DNA of 64,000 nt, taken from assembly GCA_012845835.1 (NCBI GenBank), contig JABAKD010000002.1, positions 22,927,018 to 22,991,017 of the forward strand. Reading direction: 5' to 3'. Both the position numbers and the translations under genes were made by a program. Under the pieces are notes generated by a model that saw nothing but the letters and a program-made list of their open reading frames with translations, did not search any database and was not told the origin of the DNA. The stretch is from Undaria pinnatifida (taxonomy: Eukaryota > Sar > Phaeophyceae > Laminariales > Alariaceae). Of the stretch, positions 42,386-53,580 are shown piece by piece; the first letter of the stretch is position 1; the number at the start of each line of letters is the position of its first letter.

Positions 42386-43551
42386 AGAGTGTTTGCGAAA
42401 GTACGTTTTTAGAAATTTACTTCTTCAAAAATTGTCCCGAAGGCAATATTTGCGGTAAATTTTTGAAAAAAAGGCAAAAATGTATTTTGTCGAAGGTAGG
42501 TTTTGATCAAAAGTTACGGTAAATTTTGTCTCTCTGTTTCATTGGCCTACAACACACCGAGCATTTGTCCGAGGCAGAACGCCTCTGCAAGGGTCTATAG
42601 CGCCCTAAGCAGGACCAGTTTGAAGCACCACGGCTGTTGTCACGACACAACACAAGCTACTAATACGAACGCACGGAGGATTGAGAGGGTAGTACCCTGA
42701 GCACGACGCGCAGGCGTAACATCAGAGATATGCAGCAGGCCGGTGATGAACCGTCTGTTGCTGCCCTCTGCGTCCGTGACCAAGGGTTCAGCGCTTGCTG
42801 CAAGCTGTGGTGAACTTCTCGCAGCTGGCGGAGTCGAACGCACGCACGCGGAGAGGAGCCTCAACGCAGAGAGCGACACCACGCGCCTTGATTGCGGCTA
42901 TCGTGTGCCGCATCTGGCAAGATAGGACTCGTATCGGTCCATCTGTGCGACAGCAGCCACCGCGCTTCTCCAACATCACCGCGACTGAAGCGTGGCATGA
43001 CTTTCGGTTTAGGGCAGAGGAGCGGAAACTCCTCTGCCCTAAACCGCTGCGTTCACTGCGGATTCTTCGCAGGGTGGTGCTTCGCAATAACAGGTCCACG
43101 TTCCATGGGGAAACTGCGCTTCGCCTTCCCTTCCGTCGCATGAGGAAGGCGTTGCTCTGCTTGTAGCACGTGTAATGAGGTAGTCCCTGCTCACAAGGAG
43201 TTTTTTACGCGCGAGACAGACCGCCATACCTCTGATTTGTAGTCTGTTGGGTGCTTGCATGTACCGTGTTCCAGGTACTGCTGCACCTGAAACGAGAGGC
43301 TCGAGACTGGAGTACGTACAACGAGTACTCGTATATCGTATAATACTACGAGTACTCGTACTGCTGCTGCTGTACTCGTACGTATATTACAATCGCGCAC
43401 ATCCCCGTTTCCCTACTAAATTTCGGAGGCGTCGCCTGCAGGATTTTGTTTACCGCTAGCGCAAACACACCAAAAACTCGGTGGGAAGGCAATTCACTTT
43501 TTTTAGCGGAAGGCAAGTAAATTTTTAGAAACGTATTTTCGCAAACACTCT
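42386..43551 (+). mobile_element. Non-autonomous TIR element (TIR-37), copy 1, 1,166 bp
   Basis: Ends are inverted over 37 bases with three differences, starting AGAGTGTTTGCGAAAGTACG. ATT flanks both ends (42,383-42,385 and 43,552-43,554). The sequence without the element matches repeat E at about 6,617-6,680, which supports a 3-bp duplication. A perfect 17-bp stem GGTTTAGGGCAGAGGAG lies near 43,008-43,047. Open frames of about 120 codons inside match no transposase. The superfamily is not clear; a 3-bp duplication occurs in CACTA and PIF/Harbinger types, but the end sequence fits neither well. Confidence 0.85.
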
Positions 43552-43554
43552 ATT

Positions 43555-43831
43555 ATTCCCGCGATAAATACGGAGGCACACACCGTAGTGGGGAGGGGGG
43601 AGAAGAGCCTGCTCAGTGACCTCGGATCTGAATAAAGTCAAGGGAGGGAGAAGGAGAAAGAAAAAATGCGAAGATGACAGACGGGGTGAGCGAAAAAAAA
43701 ACACTGGTATATAATGTACAAGGTTTCGTGCTTACACGCAACGCTAAGCCAACGCGATTCCAAGACCACCGAGCAATGGAATGGTCGGTCGAAGCGAAGT
43801 TGCTGTTTGGTGAGGATATTATTTAGAGTAA
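43555..43831 (+). repeat. Dispersed repeat E, right part
   Basis: CCCGCGATAAATACGGAGGC, GTAGTGGGGAGGGGGGAGAA and CCTCGGATCTGA match 6,650-6,725. The homologous stretch fades after about 43,650. Confidence 0.6.
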
Positions 43832-45035
43832 AATACGCTCCAGCTGTGACATCGAATTTTTTGTCGAAACTCATCTTTGCAAGCTGTGCGTGACACTCCG
43901 ATCGCGCGTATTGCTGGGTGTGTGTCCTCGTTAAGGATATAGGTCGGCGACTCCCATAAAACTAGCGTGTACCAGGGTCAACAGTGTGATGTTAATCAAT
44001 CTATCCACGGAAACAATAAAAACCCGTTTTTGAGGGGGACAAAATCTGATGGCTGTATGATATTGTATTGGCCCTAAACTAGTACCTGGTGCGTGGTGCA
44101 TACGTGCGTACGTAACAGGGCTGACGGCTACTGCCGGCACTGACCGCCGAAATATTACGAAAATTAAATTACACTCCAGCTGTGAGATCGAATATTTTGT
44201 CGAAACTCGTCTTTGCAAGCTATGTGCGATATTCCGATCGCGCGTATCACGGGTTGTGTGTCCTCGTTAAGGATATAGGACGGCGACTCACTCTTGCAAC
44301 TACAGCAGTGTAGCTCTCAGGGTCTACAGGGTGATGTTAGGCAGTCTGTGCGCGGAAACTATAAAACCCGTTTCTGAGGGGGACAAAGTCTGACAGCTGC
44401 GGAAGGAAATGCATCAGTTTATCAATTGAATACTGTGAGTCGAATAACCGGTGAGGGGAGGACGGAGCTTTTAAAGACGTGGGGGCCTGATTCTGATCAA
44501 AAGGGGGGCGGGAGGGGGGGAGGGGGGGGAGGGGACGGGTGGGGCAGGTCAATTTGTGCGTGGAAACTTTAAATCCTTCTTGTGCGGGAGGGGGGGGGGG
44601 GAATGTGCCGGGGGGGGGGGGGGGGGCGGGGGGGGGGGGGCTTTAGGTCGCATACATGTAGGGGTTTGCTATACGCGTGGTGCTAGGTCTAGGCGATGGT
44701 GCGGGTGGTGGGGAAGGAGGGGGCGTTGGGGGCGGGGGTGGGTGGGAATTGCAGCAGCGGCATGGACGGCTCTAAAACGATAACGAGGTGATATCCAGGG
44801 CGTGGAAGTGTTTAGTACTCTAGCGGATTTCGATAATAGGTGGGGCGTTTAAGCAAGAGAAAGCAAGGAAAAGAGAAAGAAAAAAAAAAAAGGCGGGGGG
44901 GGCGGGGGGGGAGGGGGGGGGGGAGGGGGGGGGGAGGGGGGGGGGAGGGGGGGGGGAGGGTGGGAGGGTTTTCAAGAGGTTTAGGTCACATGATATTAAA
45001 ATACACTCCAGCTATGAGATCAAGGATTTGGTCCA
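43832..45035 (+). repeat. G-tract composite repeats e and f
   Basis: A partial head copy (43,835-44,058) is followed by a full unit (44,167-45,035). The full unit has the head ACTCCAGCTGTGAGATCG, a GTGCGCGGAAACTATAAAAC block, guanine-rich tracts at 44,500-44,640, the GTAGGGGTTTGCTATACGCG block at 44,660, AGGTGATATCCAGGGCGTGG, a purine tract, guanine runs to about 44,955, and a closing second head at 45,000. The order matches the inverted copy at 30,551-31,366. Confidence 0.8.
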
Positions 45036-46077
45036 AATATTATACCGCGAGTCCCGACATAATGTCGTTCTCACACGTTAACTCGCATAGTCAAGTCCGT
45101 GGTCACAAGACAGTCCCTAGTCTCTCTGGAGTGGGAGAACACGTGATAGCTCAAACCGAATGGGCAGCTCACCCGGCCGAAATACTGCGAGTGCTGGCAG
45201 TACGAGCAGTACAGAGCGGTGGGTCGGGCACCATCCCCAGTATCGAACACCGAAATACCGCGAGTACAGGCAGTATCAGCAGTACATAATTCGACGACGA
45301 AGGAGGAGGGCGACCGAGCGTCGACGGGCGGGGAAGAGACGGATTGAACTCTCTCTGAACGACATTTTTTTGTGTTTTTCAGATCAGCACCGCAAGCTGC
45401 GAGGAGCGTTTTTTTTTTGGGACGGGGGAGAAGGGGAACCGATTGCAATTGAGTGTCAACGAGAGCAAATGCGAAGGAGCGGGCCCAATGAGCTAAGGAG
45501 ATGAGGCGGCCATGGAGAACCACAGCTGGAGGATGGATGGCACGCGGGGACCCACGACCCGCACGCACACCATTATCACGAGAGCAGCGATCGTCTTTTT
45601 GTCCATTTTTTTTTTACGAGGCAGTAGTACAACATATTACTTACGTCGCTGATTTTTGTAGAGTTGGTAGAAGAATTGCATATCCTTCATGGGGAACGAC
45701 CCCCTGCAATATTTTCGATTTTCAGGCACGGGCGTCGTAGCTGCGCTGCAACCTGTCAGATAACTCGGGAGGACGGGCGGGGTGATCATTGATATTTGTA
45801 TGGTGTTTTTTTTGTTCGGTTGCTCTTTTTTCACTGCATGCCCGCGGGTCGTCACTCTGACAGCACTCCAGACAGCAGGCGTATTCCTCTGTGCTCACGA
45901 TTACCTTACCGTGCGGTTCGTACGGGACAGGCAGCCCAACCGCTGTAGTCTGTAGCCGCGAGTTGGTTAGTTGTGGGAACGAGGGAGCTCTATGCTGTAG
46001 TTGAGTGGATACCCGCGGTGAGTTCAGCTTGCACATTAAATCATTTCACTCGTGCGCCTTCGTATCGTGCGTTTTAG
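45036..46077. other. Unassigned interval
   Basis: 45,066-45,140 is a diverged minus-strand (CAA)-family 3' region (TTAACTCGCATAGTCAAGTC). Around 45,170-45,290 a CCGCGAGTACAGGCAGTA-type word recurs. Frames at 45,071-45,568 and 45,722-46,036 (minus) show no known domain. Confidence 0.35.
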
Positions 46078-46215
46078 GCGGGAAAGCGTAGTATTTCCAG
46101 GGCGATTTTGTATTTTGTTTGGTTTTTCGGATCTTCTTAGGGCTCCAGCACCTTCGTGTGACGACAGACTCTGGATGTTTGACAAGAGTTAATGTGCGAC
46201 AACAACAACAACAAC
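46078..46215 (+). repeat. (CAA)-tailed repeat, copy 2
   Basis: GCGGGAAAGCGTAGTATTTC, TTTTTCGGATCTTCTTAGGG, CTCCAGCACC and AGAGTTAATGTGCGA followed by (CAA)n match 39,536-39,679. It forms the left arm of a large palindrome with the next feature. Confidence 0.8.
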
Positions 46216-46235
46216 TGAAGCCTTTTCTTTGTCGT

Positions 46236-46400
46236 AAGCCTTCAGTTGTTGTTGTTGTTGTCGCACATTAACTCTTGAAAAAATCTGGCGTCCGTGGTCA
46301 CACAAAGGTGCAGGAGCCTTAAGAAGATCCGAAAAACAAATGAAAAAGATGAGTATTGACCTGAAACTCGTCAAACTCACGGCTGACGTCCTTGAAAATT
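46236..46400 (-). repeat. (CAA)-tailed repeat, inverted copy 3
   Basis: Reverse-complemented it ends AGAGTTAATGTGCGA plus (CAA)n, and contains TGTGACCACGGAC and TTTTTCGGATCTTC. Upstream of these it starts with CAAGGACGTCAGCCGTGAG, so this copy includes a 5' part with the CAGCYGTGAG module also present at 13,080 and 36,850. Confidence 0.75.
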
Positions 46401-46469
46401 AGTTATAAAATGAAGTAAAAATTCCAAGTTTATGTTCTGTAGGGTTTGTGGATTCCGGGTAAGGGTATG

Positions 46470-46735
46470 GGAGTCTTACGGAATTTCCAGAAGTTCCGGG
46501 TATTGTGGCACGGGCGTACAGAACTCACAGAAGTTCCGGACGTACACAAAAGGTGCGGTACCCATACCTCGGGTAGTGTGGCACGGGGTGTACAGAACTC
46601 ACAGAAGTTCCGGGTTCGGGTATGAATGTCCTACAGAACTAACAGAAGTTCGGGTACGGGTATGAAAGTCTCAACAGAACTTTCAGAAGTTCCGGGTATG
46701 TCGTCACGGGCGTACAGAACTTACAGAAGTCCAGG
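46470..46735 (+). repeat. About 50-bp minisatellite, five to six units
   Basis: The unit core ACAGAACTCACAGAAGTTCC recurs at irregular spacing of about 45-70 bases with linking GGGTATGNNNGTC sequence. Unit ends vary. Confidence 0.8.
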
Positions 46736-46739
46736 CTAC

Positions 46740-47312
46740 CGGTAATACCCGGATAAATGCACACCCCCCCGGGGGAAAGTCCGACTTGAAGTGGAAGATT
46801 TAATCCAACTTGCATAGATGGCATGTTCTCACTGGGACAATGTCCCCGAGGCAATCTGTCGTAGCTTTGAGGGAATTGTGAATTATCGACAAAACTACCA
46901 CCGGGAGAGGCGATAAATCGTGAACCTCAACGTGTGGCGACCGGGGCAACAGCCGCGCTCACGGCTATACTGCGCTGTAACAGGTCATACCACAGCGTAC
47001 CCCGGCTATGGCACTTCAAAACAAATAATGGCGGTCGCAAGCCCATATTTGCCACCACAGCTCGATAAGCCAAGTGCCTCGACAAAGAAGCGAAACTACC
47101 GAAAACACAGATGATAGTTCAAGACGTCGATGGTAGCTGCCTCGCCGTCACGACAGATCTGTGTAATATTCCGATCGGAAAAAATATTGACTATATGAAA
47201 CACGTGGTTTCCCGATAGGAGCCAAATTCGTAGTTGCCACCAAATTGAATCGAATTCAATTCGATTAATAAAAAATGAACATTTTCTATTCAAAAATGTC
47301 CGTCGTTAATAT
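46740..47312. other. No gene recognised
   Basis: AT-rich to balanced sequence with only short open frames. No repeat boundary is supported. Confidence 0.35.
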
Positions 47313-47402
47313 TTGTTGTTGTTCTGGTTGTTGTTCTCACATTAACTCGCATAATCAAGTCCGTGGTCGCAGAACAGGCTCCAGTCACTCTGGAGCTAAG
47401 GA
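47313..47402 (-). repeat. (CAA)-tailed repeat, 3' end copy 4
   Basis: Starts with a GTT run, then CTCACATTAACTCGCATAAT, CAAGTCCGTGGTCGCAGAAC and CCAGTCACTCTGGAGCT. It is the inverted 3' end of a sister subfamily, nearly identical to 53,581-53,672. Confidence 0.75.
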
Positions 47403-47960
47403 AAACCCCAGGGAAAAACACACACCAAAGGTGGTACACGCATCTATCACAGCTGACGCAATTCATGCCTCCACCAGGAACATGTAAAAGTGAAATCGGG
47501 AGTCAGCCTACGATGTGCCAGGTCCATACTGATGCATACGTCTCACTACTCGCGCCTGGAAAAACCGACTATACCGCTTGCCACCCAAGAAAGACTACCA
47601 CGTATATTGCACGTAGTACCTATCACTACGCATACGCACGACAGACGCAAGTCAATTGGAAAAAAGAAACAAATAAAATAAAAAATAATAAAGAAAAGGC
47701 AAGACAAAAATGCGAAAAACGAAAAAGGAGAGGAAAGACAAGAAAAGACAACATGAGGAAGCAAGGAAAGGAAAAGAGCAAACATGTCATACTAGCAGAC
47801 CCTAGGAACTGACTAAAGACGGCATTGAGTTCATGGCGGGAATCAAGTGCGTCATCAAAAGCACTGAGGAGAAAACGCAACATGGCGGAAAAATCAGGGC
47901 GGTATTACGCTATCTTGTGACGGCCATTGGAAGGCCCACAAATTTCAAGACGATGATTGC
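47403..47960. other. No gene recognised
   Basis: The frame 47,363-47,812 turns into lysine-rich translation of A-rich sequence and is not considered real. Confidence 0.35.
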
Positions 47961-48080
47961 CAGACCCAGACTTCAGACTCTTGGGCAGACCCAGACTTCA
48001 GACTCTTGGGCAGGACGCCCCCCCTTCTCCCCCCCCCCCCTTCTTCCCCCCCCCCTTCCCCCCTTCCCCCCTCCCCCCCC
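47961..48080 (+). repeat. 25-bp tandem pair and cytosine tract
   Basis: CAGACCCAGACTTCAGACTC followed by TTGGG occurs twice in tandem (47,961-48,010). It is followed by an interrupted cytosine run to 48,080. Confidence 0.85.
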
Positions 48081-48293
48081 AATATAATACGTGCCTACGG
48101 GTTAGCAACGGAAGAAACATAAACAGGACCTACAGCAGTAGGTGCTACTATCATGTACGATACGTACCGTCACCGTTTTCTAATTTCTAGAAGGGGTACG
48201 AGCTGTGTTCCAGCGAAAGCAGGAACGTTTCGGCTTGAGACTTTTGCGCCCTAATCGAAAACGAGTTGGAAAACGAAATTTGGCAAGGTTCTC

Positions 48294-48994
48294 AGACCTG
48301 CTATTATGGATTATTTTTGAGCGATTATTTCTGGCGATTATTTTTCTATGTTTGAAGCTCCAGAAATAAGTGCATGAGAAATAAGGGGCGTCCATTACGG
48401 CTTTTGATTGTTGGAAAGTTGTTTTATTTTGAATTGGTAGGTCTTGTTTTGCCGTTTGCCTTTGTTTTTGAAAATCTGGCACGTACATTGTCGCCGGCGA
48501 CATTAGGTCACCGCCGCCTCTGCAGCTGTCTCTGCTGCTGTGCTGCTGCTGTGCCTCTGGTGTAGTGTGCCTGTGGTGGTTTCGATGGTGGTGGTGCTGC
48601 TGCTGTCGCGTTTGTGTGAGGACGAAGCTCTGTCTCGCACACAACAAGCACGGTATCCTGTCGTAGGTGTGTTTGTGATTCATTGTTGTGGGTGATAGGT
48701 GACGTGTACAGCAGACAGGTATCATACAAGGTACAGCATAGGCAGTGGTGACATGTGAATACTTAGTACGAGGTGGTATCCAAAAGCCAAATGATCCCAG
48801 TTCTGAGAGGTTGGTACATAGAGCTGTTATTTCTTGGCTCAGAAATCAGCAAATCCGCTGATTTCTGGCCTCAATTATCTCTGAAATCAGAAATAACGAT
48901 GGTTTCCGGTCCCATTTGGATGGTTTTTATTTTTGGCGTCGGAGATCCCTGTTAAGGAGAGAAATAATCGATGATTCGCCATAATAGTTGGTCT
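48294..48994. mobile_element. TIR element B, copy 1 (701 bp)
   Basis: Ends AGACCTGCTATTATGG and, reverse-complemented, AGACCAACTATTATGG. The interior contains CTG-rich sequence (48,520-48,610) and a perfect hairpin CAGAAATCAGC/GCTGATTTCTG near 48,840-48,870. No transposase is seen. It is followed after eight bases by a second copy in the same orientation. Confidence 0.8.
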
Positions 48995-49002
48995 TCTTTC
49001 TT

Positions 49003-49700
49003 AGACCTACTATTATGGGTTTTTTTTGAGCGACTACATTTTCTGGCGATTTTTTTTTCTAGTTTTGAGGCTCCAGAAATAAGTGCGTGAGAAATAAGGG
49101 GCGTCCATTATAGCTTCTGATTTTTGGAAAGTGGTTTTATTTTTGGTTGGTAGGTCTTGTTTTGCCGTTCGCCTTCATGTTGGAAAATCTGGCACGTACA
49201 TTGTCGCCGGCGACGGTAGGTCACCGCCGCCTCTGCTGCTGTCTCTGCTGCTGTGCTGCTGCTGTGATGTGCCTGTGGTGGTTTTGATGATGGTGGTGCT
49301 GCTGCTGTCGCGTTTGTGTGAGGACGAAGCTCTGTCTCGCACACTAGAAGCGCAGTATGCTGTCGTAGGTGTGTTTGTGATTCATTGTTGTGGGTGATGG
49401 GTGACGTGTACAGCAGACAGGTATCATACCAGGTACATAGTAGGCAGTGGTAACATGTGATACTTGGTATGTACGAGGTAGTATCCAAAAGTCAAATAAC
49501 CCCAGTTCTGAGAGGTTGGAAAAGCTGTTATTTCCGGGCTCAGAAATCAGCAAGTCCGCTGATTTCTGGCCTCGATTATTTCTGAACCCAGGAATAACGG
49601 TGATTTCTGGTCCCACATTGGATGGTTCTTATTTTTGGCGTCGGTGATCCCTGTTAAAGAGAGCAATTATCGCTGAAAATATTGCCATAATAGTAGGTCT
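49003..49700. mobile_element. TIR element B, copy 2 (698 bp)
   Basis: The ends AGACCTACTATTATGG are perfectly inverted over 16 bases. The body is about 90 percent identical to 48,294-48,994. The spacer between the copies is TCTTTCTT. No clear target duplication was found. The interior frames encode leucine/cysteine runs from CTG repeats and are not genes. Confidence 0.8.
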
Positions 49701-50687
49701 TGCGGAAAAATGTCATGTTGGCCTTTTTTGTGAAGGTGTTTTTTTGGTGAAGGAAGTAAATTTTAACGAATTTTTATTCTTTTTTGGCAACTTTTGTCCC
49801 AAAATTACTGAAAATTACAGACGAAAAAAACAAACATACAAAAAGGCCGTTCTCACGATGCTTCACATGCTCGTCAAGAAAAACCCTGCCAAATTTGGTT
49901 TTCCAACTCTTGTTGGATCCGGGCGCGTAAGTGATTTCCGTGGAAACGAAAAATGCACGTAAGGTTCCCAAAGAGCCCAATACATTGTTCTAGTACTTTG
50001 GCAGGCGTTTCATTCAACAGCCTTGCACGGCTCATCAAACAAAACAAGCAAGGGTACGCGCGGTTAGGGTCGAGTCGGGAAAATGTGGTCGGGTCGGGAA
50101 CGGGTCGGGACGAGAACGGGAATCCCGAGTGTATTTCGTTCCCGACCGCGACCTCCCGACCCCTTCCCGACCTTGGCCTCTGTTCCGTCGTCTACCGTCC
50201 CGACTTGCGGCATTTTGTTCCCGTCCCGACTGTTTCCTCCCTCGCCGCAAGGTTTATCTCCAACTTTTCCCGTCCCGCCGTCCGCCCAGTTGTTCCCATC
50301 TCATCCCGACGTTCGCACACAGTTTTCCCTATCCCGCAACTCACTACTTGTACGGCAGTGGCAGATGTTCCCATCCCATCTTCCGTATGAGTCGTTAAAC
50401 AATACCTGGTACAGCAGTACTTGAAACTTTTTTTGACACATGAAAATTATATGACTATGGATGCAACACTGGATTACTCCAATTTGGATTATTCAACTTT
50501 GGATGCAACAGCTGCATGCAGCAGACAGTCAGTAGTCTAGTATAGGTACGAGGTATGTATAGATTGTCCGTTTAATTTTTGTAATTGTTTTAATTCCCCC
50601 CCTCCCGCCTTTTTGTAATTTTTTTTTTACGAGCTTCAGCTATGAGGCGATATATAATGCTTGAAAGTTGTTTTGAACAGTAGAAAA
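49701..50687. other. Interval with CCCGAC-rich block
   Basis: Between 50,060 and 50,340 the words CGGGTCGGGA, CCCGACC and CCCGTCCCG recur, first as the G-rich and then as the C-rich strand, forming an imperfect inverted arrangement. Similar words form the 24-bp minisatellite at 52,786. No gene is recognised. Confidence 0.5.
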
Positions 50688-51846
50688 AGAGTGTTTGCGA
50701 AAATACGTTTCTAAAAATTTACTTGCCTTCCGCTAAAAAAAGTAAATTGCCTTCCCACCGAGTTTTTGGTGTGTTTGCGCTAGCGGTAAACAAAATCCTG
50801 CAGGCGACGCCTCCGAAATTTAGAAGGGAAACGGGGATGTGCGCGATTGTAATATACGTACGAGTACAGCAGCAGCAGTGCGAGTTACTGCTCTATAGTA
50901 CTATACGATACGAGTACTCGTTGTACGTACTCCAGTCTCGAGCCTCTCGTTTCAGGTGCAGCAGTACCTGGAACACGGTACATGCAAGCACCCAACAGAC
51001 TACAAATTAGAGGTATGGCGGTCTGTCTCGCGCGTAAAAACTCCTTGTGAGCAGGGACTACCTCATTACACGTGCTACAAGCAGAGCAACGCCTTCCTCA
51101 CGCGACGGAAGGGAAGGCGAAGCGCAGTTTCCCCATGGAACGTGGACCTGTTATTGCGAAGCACCACCCTGCGAAGAATCTGCACGCAGCGGTTTAGGGC
51201 AGAGGAGTTTCCGCTTCTCTGCCCTAAACCAAAAGTCATGCCACGCTTCAGTCGCGGTGATGTTGGAGAAGCGCGGTGGCTGCTGTCGCACAGATGGACC
51301 GATACGAGTCCTATCTTGCCAGATGCGGCACACGATAGCCGCAATCAAGGCGCGTGGTGTCGCTCTCTGCGTTGAGGCTCCTCTCCGCGTGCGTGCGTTC
51401 GACTCCGCCAGCTGCGAGAAGTTCACCACAGCTTGCAGCAAGCGCTGAACCCTTGGTCACGGACGCAGAGGGCAGCAACAGACGGTTCATCACCGGCCTG
51501 CTGCATATCTCTGATGTTACGCCTGTGCGTCGTGCTCAGGGTACTACCCTCTCCATTCTCCGTGCGTTCGTTGCTTGTACTGCTGCTGTGCAAACAGCGG
51601 TGCTTGTCCTGTTTGTCCCGTGGTTGGGGCGCTATAGACCCTTGCAGAGGCGTTCTGCCTCGGACAAATGCTCGGTGTATTGTAGGCCAATGAAACAGAG
51701 AGACAAAATTTACCGTAACTTTTGATCAAAACCTACCTTCGACAAAGTACATTTTTGCCTTTTTTTCAAAAATTTACCGCAAATATTGCCTTCGGGACAA
51801 TTTTTGAAAAAGTAAATTTCTAAAAACGTACTTTCGCAAACACTCT
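50688..51846 (-). mobile_element. Non-autonomous TIR element (TIR-37), copy 2, 1,159 bp
   Basis: Inverted relative to 42,386-43,551 and highly similar apart from the segment at about 51,545-51,650, which differs. Flanks are AAA on both sides (50,685-50,687 and 51,847-51,849), again consistent with a 3-bp duplication. The centre hairpin GGTTTAGGGCAGAG is retained at 51,192-51,232. Confidence 0.85.
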
Positions 51847-52785
51847 AAAATCCCAAAAAAATGTACAATAGGGGGTTGTTTAAAAACAAAAAGGTGGAAA
51901 AAAAACACTTGAAAATAGAATTGGAAAACACGAAAAACATTCAATGTGTCAGCTGCTGGGAGTTCTGAGTTATTTGTTCCTGCACACCCCCTGTGCGCAC
52001 GCACGAGACATGGCAATCATGGACGCGTTGTGGAGGTGGATGGTGCCGGCGGGTCTGCTTCGTCGGCTCAAGCAGAGCCACCCCAGGCATCCCCAGCCCA
52101 GCTCCGGTGAACCATTTCGTTGGTGGTGGCCCCGTACAGTTGGGAGAGTCCGCTGTGGGCAACAACAGCAAATGCTTGGGGCGTGTGGCTGTATGTCGCA
52201 GAGATCGAGGCAGATGTACCAGTACGTGCGTATGACTAGTACAATACCGGTAATCACACCAGCACGTACGTACGAGCTGGGCCAGCCAAGGCGCTGCGAG
52301 AACGGTTGATTATGCCCCGCTCAATAATGCGAATTTCAACATGAATTTTTGACATGGTGTTGTTTATGTCCTAACCAACCTTTGAGATGCCATCCCGTTT
52401 TTTTTTTTTTTTCCTGGATATGTGAGATCCAAAAACCCGTGAAAACAAAAAACGGCCGTAACTAGAGGGACAAAACGAAAAATAGAAGGGGATGGTACCG
52501 AATACATTGACACGCGTGATTAAAATACGAGGTTAAAATTTGAGTCCGAAAATTGCAAATTTTAGCGGGCATCGCAGTCAAACCGCCTTATTCGTTATTA
52601 TTACTTTTTTTAGTGAAAGAAGCAGTCGCACTTAATCAAGGTCAAACCAAGTGATAGTAGTGGTAGCTGTTGATAAATACGAGGTATTAATTGCACTCGC
52701 TATCGTTTCCCTCTTTTCAACCGTTGTCTCCAGCCCGCGTTCGTTCTCGATCGTGCTCCCAACCATTCCGGACAGCATCTCCCGG
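51847..52785. other. No gene recognised
   Basis: The frames at 51,944-52,309 and its mirror 51,941-52,257 have no domain. The rest is AT-rich with a T-run at 52,398-52,413. Confidence 0.35.
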
Positions 52786-53060
52786 CCATATCCTGACTAC
52801 GTTGCCGACCGATTTCCCGACTGTGTTCCCGACCGTTTTCCCGACTACGTTCCCGATCGATTTCCGGACTGTTCCCGGCCGATTTCCCGACTATGCTGCC
52901 GAGCGATTTCCCGACTATGTTGCCGACCGATTTCCGGACCTTCTCCCGACCCGTTCCATGATCCCGTCCCGTCCCATCCCGCCAGTAAATCGTCGACTCC
53001 GGCCCCGTCCCGTCAACCAAACGGCTTCGCGCCTTCCCGTCCCATTCCCGTCCCGCGGTA
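52786..53060 (+). repeat. 24-bp minisatellite and CCCGTCCC-rich tail
   Basis: Units of the type GATTTCCCGACTACGTTGCC followed by GACC recur about seven times from 52,790 to 52,945 with substitutions. They give a repeated octapeptide DYVPDRFP in one frame. A CCCGTCCCATCCCG-rich tail follows. Confidence 0.85.
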
Positions 53061-53580
53061 AGCAAACGGGTACCTTTTCCCATACCGTCGCTCGGGAAGA
53101 CCCCCAAAAAAATCCGCCTGCAGCGGGCTAAACGGTTACCGTCTCGTACCGACCGGTGCATTCGTTACCGCGCGTACCCTTGACAACAAGTGCCATGGAC
53201 GCCTTCCCCTTGCTGATGCGATCATGTCAACATATCTAGTAGTCTCGTGTCGAAATACTCGGCATATTGACGGATACATGGTCTGAATACGATTTATATA
53301 GATTTTAATGTAGGAAGCTTTAACCCCTACGAAGTAACGCCTCCCCAAGCAATAAAGCAACACGAACAATGCCCATATCTCGCGAACTACAACTCGCACG
53401 CCCAAAATCTCTTCACCGATGTGCTCCCCTTGTTCATGCGGTCATTTCGATATCTTTAGTGTCGACATATCCAGCGTATTCCGTTCTGCATTGCCCGAAG
53501 GTGGAATTTGATGATTTTTCCTGGAACCAGCTCGTATGTGTGCAGCAACAGCCTTTGTTACCGTGATCTCCTCCTCCGTA
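53061..53580. other. No gene recognised
   Basis: Short frames only. Two related sentences of sequence (CTTGCTGATGCGATCATGTC and CTTGTTCATGCGGTCATTTC) suggest an old duplication between about 53,200 and 53,470. Confidence 0.35.

Noticed and set aside
48286-49708. Target-site duplications for the tandem TIR elements
   Set aside because: The flanks AGGTTCTC, TCTTTCTT and TGCGGAAA do not match each other at any usual length.
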